Shown here piece by piece: positions 6,088 through 9,943 of a DNA stretch of 9,943 nucleotides (position 1 is its first letter; the number at the start of each line of letters is the position of its first letter). Under the pieces are notes generated by a model. It did not search any database. It saw only the letters and a list, made by a program, of their open reading frames with translations, and had not been told where the DNA came from. This DNA comes from Streptomycetaceae bacterium (GTDB taxonomy: Bacteria > Actinomycetota > Actinomycetes > Nanopelagicales > Nanopelagicaceae), in contig JAIXYD010000157.1 of the NCBI GenBank assembly GCA_027490415.1, positions 1-9,943 on the forward strand, given 5' to 3'. Made by a program: the position numbers and the translations under genes.

Positions 6088-8051
6088 TGTTTAAAAAGCT
6101 CATTGCAGGGATTGCACTTTGTGCATTAGTCATTCCATATTCTGCAGCAGCACAAGATTTGGTAAAGCCACAGGTTGGACTTTCCAAAGATGTTATCTAC
6201 TTTGTTTTTCCTGATCGTTACCGCAATGGCGATACAACTAACGATTTGGCCGGAGGAAGCACTGTCGATCCAACATCCGGCTATGACCCAACAAGCACAG
6301 CCCACTTTCATGGCGGTGATCTCAAAGGACTCACTGGAACATGCCAGCCAGGCGATGATGGTTTAGCGCGAATCAAGGCACTTGGGTTTACTGCAGTGTG
6401 GATGACTCCGCTAGTCACTCAGGTTAATGGGACAACTGCCGGTGCTGGTTATCACGGATACTGGGGTAAGGACTTTCTCAATGTTGACCCTCACCTTGGC
6501 ACAAATGAAGATTTATTAGCTCTTTCAGCCTGCGCAAAGAAACTTGGTCTCAAGTTAATTCTTGACATCGTTACAAACCATACGGGAGATGTTATTCAGT
6601 ATGCAGACAGAACTGCATTTCTGCCGGAAGATCAAAAGAATGCAAAAAATCCTGCATGGTTAAATAAGTTAGATAACTATCACAATGCGGGAAGCTCCAG
6701 TAGTTGCTGGGGCGAAGGTCGCTGCGAGCAGATCGGTGACTTTTACAGCCTTGATGATCTAGCAACCGAAAAACCAGAGGTGTATCAGGGCTGGGTCGAT
6801 GTCTACGGACAGTGGATTAAAAAATATGGTTTTGAAGGTTTTCGTGTAGATACAGCACGCCATGTAGACGATAAGTTCTTTATCAATTGGTCCCCTGGTA
6901 TCAAGTCCGCCGCACAAAGTGTTGGAATCAATAACTTCACCATCTTTGGTGAAGTTTGGGATATCAACCCAATGAATTTGGTTACATACGTTCGAGAGAA
7001 AAAGATTGAAACGGTTCTAGATTTTGCATTCCAGCGCACAGCTACTCAATTTTCTGCTGGTTATTCAGATGCATCAGTTCTTGCCACACTCTTTGATGCC
7101 GATGATCAGTACACGACATCAATTTCCAACGCCTCAAATCTTGTTACTTTCTTGGGTAATCACGACATGGGCCGAGTGGGCTTTCTAATTCCCGCTGCAC
7201 AAACCAGTGCTAAGAACGATCTCTTGGCAAGAACAAAATTGGCTCACGCTCTCATGTATTTCTCTCGGGGAATTCCTACTGTTTATTACGGCGATGAAGT
7301 CGGAATGACGGGTTCAGGTAATGGCGGTGATCAACGAGCACGACAAAACATGTTCGAAACAAAGATTGCTGCCTGGAAGAGCGAAGCACGGGTTGGATCA
7401 GAGCCAGTAGGGGACGGAAACTCATTTACAAATAGCGCTAACCACCCACTCGCCCTATATATCGCCGAACTAGCAAAGCTACGCGCCACTTATCCAGCTC
7501 TAGCCAATGGGCAGATGCAGATTCGCTCCGCCACAGGAAACACACTTGTACTCTCCAAATGGGATCCAGTTGAGAAGATTGAGTACCTCGTTGCCTTCAA
7601 TAACAGTAAGCAACCATCTAAAGTCACTGTGAATACATCAAGTGCGGTGAAGTGGAAATCGCTTTTGGGCGCTTCAACTTTTTCGAATAAAGGAAATGCT
7701 GTAACTCTTACCGTGCCGGCATTTGATGCCGTAGTACTTCAATCCTCATCCGTTATGTCTCCAGCGAAAATCACGCCTGGAAGTTTAAAAACGCGAATGG
7801 ATTTTCTCACCGGAATGTTAGAAGTCTCTGCACCGCTAAAGAGTTCAGGTTTGAACCGTGTTGAGTTCTCCGTGAGAGCAGCTGGCTCGACGAAGTGGGT
7901 CAGTGCAGGAACAGACTTTAACAGTCCGTATCGTGTGTATCTCTCGTCGAGCGATTACAAGTACGGCAGCAAAGTTTCAATTCGAGCAACCGCATTCAAT
8001 ATCAAGGGAGAAAAAGTTGCCTTCAAACAAATTGAAGCCGTCAACAAGTAA
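6087..8051 (+). CDS. Secreted GH13 alpha-amylase with extra C-terminal beta domain
   Basis: A 654-residue glycoside hydrolase, probably cutting alpha-1,4 bonds of starch-like polymers outside the cell. A signal peptide (MFKKLIAGIALC..., likely cut after about residue 22, SAAA) is followed by the (beta/alpha)8 barrel. All four GH13 regions are intact: DIVTNH (160-165), GFRVDTARH (251-259; R253, nucleophile D255), FGEVWD (287-292; acid/base E289) and FLGNHD (355-360). HGYWGKD (123-129) and YFVFPDRYRNG (38-48) are also typical. Four mature-part cysteines (85, 149, 207, 213) fit disulfides. A C-terminal amylase beta domain (about 460-552) precedes a separate 95-residue segment (about 560-654) with VEFSVRAAG and Y.SK..IRATAFN, like an immunoglobulin-fold domain, perhaps for binding substrate. 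The start overlaps the malG stop by one base (TAATG). Exact specificity (alpha-amylase or pullulanase-like) is open. Confidence 0.9.
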   Translation: MFKKLIAGIALCALVIPYSAAAQDLVKPQVGLSKDVIYFVFPDRYRNGDTTNDLAGGSTVDPTSGYDPTSTAHFHGGDLKGLTGTCQPGDDGLARIKALGFTAVWMTPLVTQVNGTTAGAGYHGYWGKDFLNVDPHLGTNEDLLALSACAKKLGLKLILDIVTNHTGDVIQYADRTAFLPEDQKNAKNPAWLNKLDNYHNAGSSSSCWGEGRCEQIGDFYSLDDLATEKPEVYQGWVDVYGQWIKKYGFEGFRVDTARHVDDKFFINWSPGIKSAAQSVGINNFTIFGEVWDINPMNLVTYVREKKIETVLDFAFQRTATQFSAGYSDASVLATLFDADDQYTTSISNASNLVTFLGNHDMGRVGFLIPAAQTSAKNDLLARTKLAHALMYFSRGIPTVYYGDEVGMTGSGNGGDQRARQNMFETKIAAWKSEARVGSEPVGDGNSFTNSANHPLALYIAELAKLRATYPALANGQMQIRSATGNTLVLSKWDPVEKIEYLVAFNNSKQPSKVTVNTSSAVKWKSLLGASTFSNKGNAVTLTVPAFDAVVLQSSSVMSPAKITPGSLKTRMDFLTGMLEVSAPLKSSGLNRVEFSVRAAGSTKWVSAGTDFNSPYRVYLSSSDYKYGSKVSIRATAFNIKGEKVAFKQIEAVNK

Positions 8052-8055
8052 TTTG

Positions 8056-9861
8056 ATGAATCATTTACCCCATCACGATGGAAGTGAACTCTACGTCAGT
8101 GATAGTGCTCCAAGAATTGGTAAGAAAATCGCCTTGCGTGTTCTTGTGCCAAATACGTATGAATTTAGTAAAGCTTTTATTAGAATTTATGAAGATGGCG
8201 AACCTCGTTCTTATGAGCTTAAACTCGAAAAACAAGGAACGGTGGAGAGCTGGTGGAAAGTAAAGGTTGAGATCGTAAATCTCAAAACTTCCTATCGTTT
8301 TGTCTTTATCTCAGAGAGTAAATATGAGTGGCTTAATGCCCGTGGTCTGAGCGATCATGATGTACACACCAATGACGATTTCAAGATCGTCGCACTTCCC
8401 GAATACCCTCGCTGGATTCGCTCATCAGTTTTTTATCAAATATTTCCGGACCGATTTGCAAAGTCAGATATCGAGAAAGTGATTCCAGATTGGGCCCACC
8501 CTCGTGATTGGGACGATGCACCTCGTGGCAGAGATACGACTACTGGGGTTGAGTTTTTTGGAGGCGACCTTAAAGGGGTTGAGGAGCATCTAGATCACCT
8601 GAAGAGTCTTGGAATTAATGGCATCTACTTCACTCCTTTCTTCCCAGCCCGTTCTAATCATCGTTACGACGCATCGAGCTTTGATCATGCGGATCCTCTG
8701 CTTGGCGGCAACGAGGCACTCTTCTCGTTGGTTAAGAAAGCACGTAAATCGAAAATCTCTGTGATGGGCGATCTCACATCGAATCACTGTGGTGCAGGCC
8801 ATCCTTGGCTTGCAAAGGCGAAGAAGGACAAGAACTCCAAAGAACGCGGATATTTTTATTGGGATAGATCTGTTAAGCACGGGTATGTCGGTTGGTGGGG
8901 ACATGCCTCGCTTCCAAAGTTGAACTTCAATTCGAAGGCCTTACGCAAAGAAATGTATGAAGGAAAGAATTCGATTGTTCGTAAGTGGCTATCTCCAAAG
9001 TTTGGAATGGCTGGCTGGCGTATCGATGTTGGAAACATGACGGGAAGACTTGGCAAAGACGACCTACACGATGAAGTAATGCATGGAATTCGCAAAGCGA
9101 TGGATGAGACAAATCCAAATGCATGGCTTGTTGCCGAGAATGGTGATTTTTTTGCCTCCGATCTAGATGGACTTGGTTGGCACGGTGCGATGAATTACCA
9201 AGGTTTCATGCGTCCTTTATGGAACTGGATCAACCAAAACTCTGAAATCGGTGGAGGATTCCAAGGACTTCCATTTGCTATGCCGCGCATTACAGGTTCA
9301 CAAATGGTTGAGAGCATGAAATCTTTCACAGCCTCAGTCCCGTGGCGTTCACTGGTTTCAAGTATGGTTCTTCTCGATTCACATGACACTGCACGTATGC
9401 GCACCGTTGTTAATGGCGATAGCAATCGTCACCTGAGTGCTATGGCCCTGCTCCTTACATATCCAGGTGTGCCATCGATTTACGCTGGCGATGAAATCGG
9501 CCTTGAGGGTGCGTGGGGAGAAGATGGTCGCCGTCCGATGCCATGGGGTAAGAAAGAGCTATGGGATAACGATTTTTTCGCATCAGTCAGTGCTTTGGTT
9601 GCTATTCGCAAGACTAGACACGGTCTTGCCGAAGGTGGGCTACGTTGGCTCGCTGTGGAAGATGACTACATACTCTTTATCCGAGAATCAAAGCGTGAGA
9701 AAGTTCTAGTCTTTATCTCTCGTACTGGCGTCAAAGCGTCCATCGATTTAGCACCCTTTGGCCTTGCAGTTGAGCGCACCTTGTTTGGTCAGCAAGCTGT
9801 AGGTAAGTCCATCTCTATCTCGACCGCAGAGGCAACGCAAGGTATCTGGATCGTTAAATAA
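8056..9861 (+). CDS. Cytoplasmic GH13 alpha-glycosidase (neopullulanase/cyclomaltodextrinase-like)
   Basis: A 601-residue GH13 enzyme with no signal peptide, so it likely acts on imported maltodextrins in the cytoplasm. The first 115 residues look like the N-terminal beta domain (CBM34-type) of neopullulanases and cyclomaltodextrinases. The barrel starts at VFYQIFPDRFA (125-135). Catalytic regions are intact: DLTSNH (239-244), GWRIDVGNM (320-328; R322, nucleophile D324), VAENGD (359-364; acid/base E361) and LLDSHD (439-444). GMAGWRIDVGNMTG replaces the common GWRLDVANE of neopullulanases, a variant I associate with actinobacterial homologues. I chose ATG 8056, 4 bases after the amylase stop, because an in-frame start at 7903 would add 51 unlike residues. 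TTG at 8053 is also possible. No Shine-Dalgarno sequence is seen, so translational coupling is likely. Confidence 0.88.
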   Translation: MNHLPHHDGSELYVSDSAPRIGKKIALRVLVPNTYEFSKAFIRIYEDGEPRSYELKLEKQGTVESWWKVKVEIVNLKTSYRFVFISESKYEWLNARGLSDHDVHTNDDFKIVALPEYPRWIRSSVFYQIFPDRFAKSDIEKVIPDWAHPRDWDDAPRGRDTTTGVEFFGGDLKGVEEHLDHLKSLGINGIYFTPFFPARSNHRYDASSFDHADPLLGGNEALFSLVKKARKSKISVMGDLTSNHCGAGHPWLAKAKKDKNSKERGYFYWDRSVKHGYVGWWGHASLPKLNFNSKALRKEMYEGKNSIVRKWLSPKFGMAGWRIDVGNMTGRLGKDDLHDEVMHGIRKAMDETNPNAWLVAENGDFFASDLDGLGWHGAMNYQGFMRPLWNWINQNSEIGGGFQGLPFAMPRITGSQMVESMKSFTASVPWRSLVSSMVLLDSHDTARMRTVVNGDSNRHLSAMALLLTYPGVPSIYAGDEIGLEGAWGEDGRRPMPWGKKELWDNDFFASVSALVAIRKTRHGLAEGGLRWLAVEDDYILFIRESKREKVLVFISRTGVKASIDLAPFGLAVERTLFGQQAVGKSISISTAEATQGIWIVK

Positions 9862-9943
9862 AGATTTTCTTTAGCCAGAAAGTTATCGGCTCATCGATAT
9901 AAGAAGCCCAAGCTTTCTCGTTATGTCCTGTTCGCACATGAAC
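9854..9943 (-). CDS. C-terminal end of a convergent gene, possible alpha/beta hydrolase (esterase)
   Basis: On the minus strand one frame is open from the right edge to TAA at 9856-9854, giving 29 residues: VHVRTGHNEKAWASYIDEPI, then TFWLKKIFI. The pattern GH..xxW......xxFLxK resembles the end of esterase/depolymerase-type alpha/beta hydrolases, in which the histidine is catalytic and the last helix follows it. The stop lies within the last codons of the plus-strand GH13 gene, so the two genes overlap tail to tail by 8 bases. Only this fragment is visible, so the family is a guess; that it is coding is more likely than not. Confidence 0.5.
   Translation of the reverse strand, partial: VHVRTGHNEKAWASYIDEPITFWLKKIFI

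Noticed and set aside
6087..6158. Cysteine in the amylase signal peptide as a lipobox
   Set aside because: The residues before C12 are IAL and it is followed by the rest of the hydrophobic core, so it does not fit a lipobox.
7903..8055. Start of the cytoplasmic GH13 gene inside the amylase gene
   Set aside because: The 51 residues are basic and low in similarity to any GH13 N-terminus, and lie entirely inside amylase coding sequence.
1..9943. CRISPR array, insertion sequence, tRNA or other mobile element
   Set aside because: No regularly spaced repeats, transposase-like frames or tRNA-like folds were noticed, and nearly all of the sequence is accounted for by metabolic genes.

Overview
The window looks like a chromosomal segment of an actinobacterium with moderate GC content. 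The citrate synthase closely resembles actinobacterial type-2 citrate synthase (CitA) as I remember it, and the serC start and pdxH also read as actinobacterial. The base composition is clearly lower in GC than Streptomyces or Mycobacterium. This, with the compact layout, suggests a freshwater planktonic lineage such as the acI group (Nanopelagicales). That placement is an inference from memory and was not tested by a search.

Left part (1-2129): on the minus strand, pdxH is followed 9 bases later by the start of serC, which runs off the left edge. Divergent from pdxH is citA, a type-2 citrate synthase. The two are separated by a 132-base region with two strong hairpins on the citA side. So a PLP-salvage oxidase sits directly upstream of a PLP-dependent serine-biosynthesis enzyme, back to back with a TCA-cycle gene.

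Middle and right part (2130-9861): a maltodextrin/starch utilisation operon on the plus strand. A 227-base upstream region holds two inverted repeats and a candidate promoter. It is followed by a secreted substrate-binding protein (malE), two permeases (malF, malG), a secreted GH13 alpha-amylase and a cytoplasmic GH13 alpha-glycosidase. From malF on, the genes overlap or lie within 4 bases of each other. Between malE and malF there is a 16-bp perfect stem with a GCAA tetraloop, which probably lets malE mRNA accumulate above the rest. The logical flow is extracellular cutting of alpha-glucan, capture by MalE, import by MalFG and intracellular cutting by the second GH13 enzyme. No ATPase and no regulator are encoded here.

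Right edge (9854-9943, minus strand): the last 29 codons of a convergent gene, perhaps an alpha/beta hydrolase, whose stop codon lies inside the 3' end of the GH13 gene.

The most notable points are the E. coli-like architecture of MalF (eight predicted membrane segments and an external loop of about 185 residues) paired with a binding protein that has no lipoprotein cysteine, the malE-malF hairpin, and the structured citA leader. I see no CRISPR array, mobile element, tRNA or rRNA, and no clearly new biological system.
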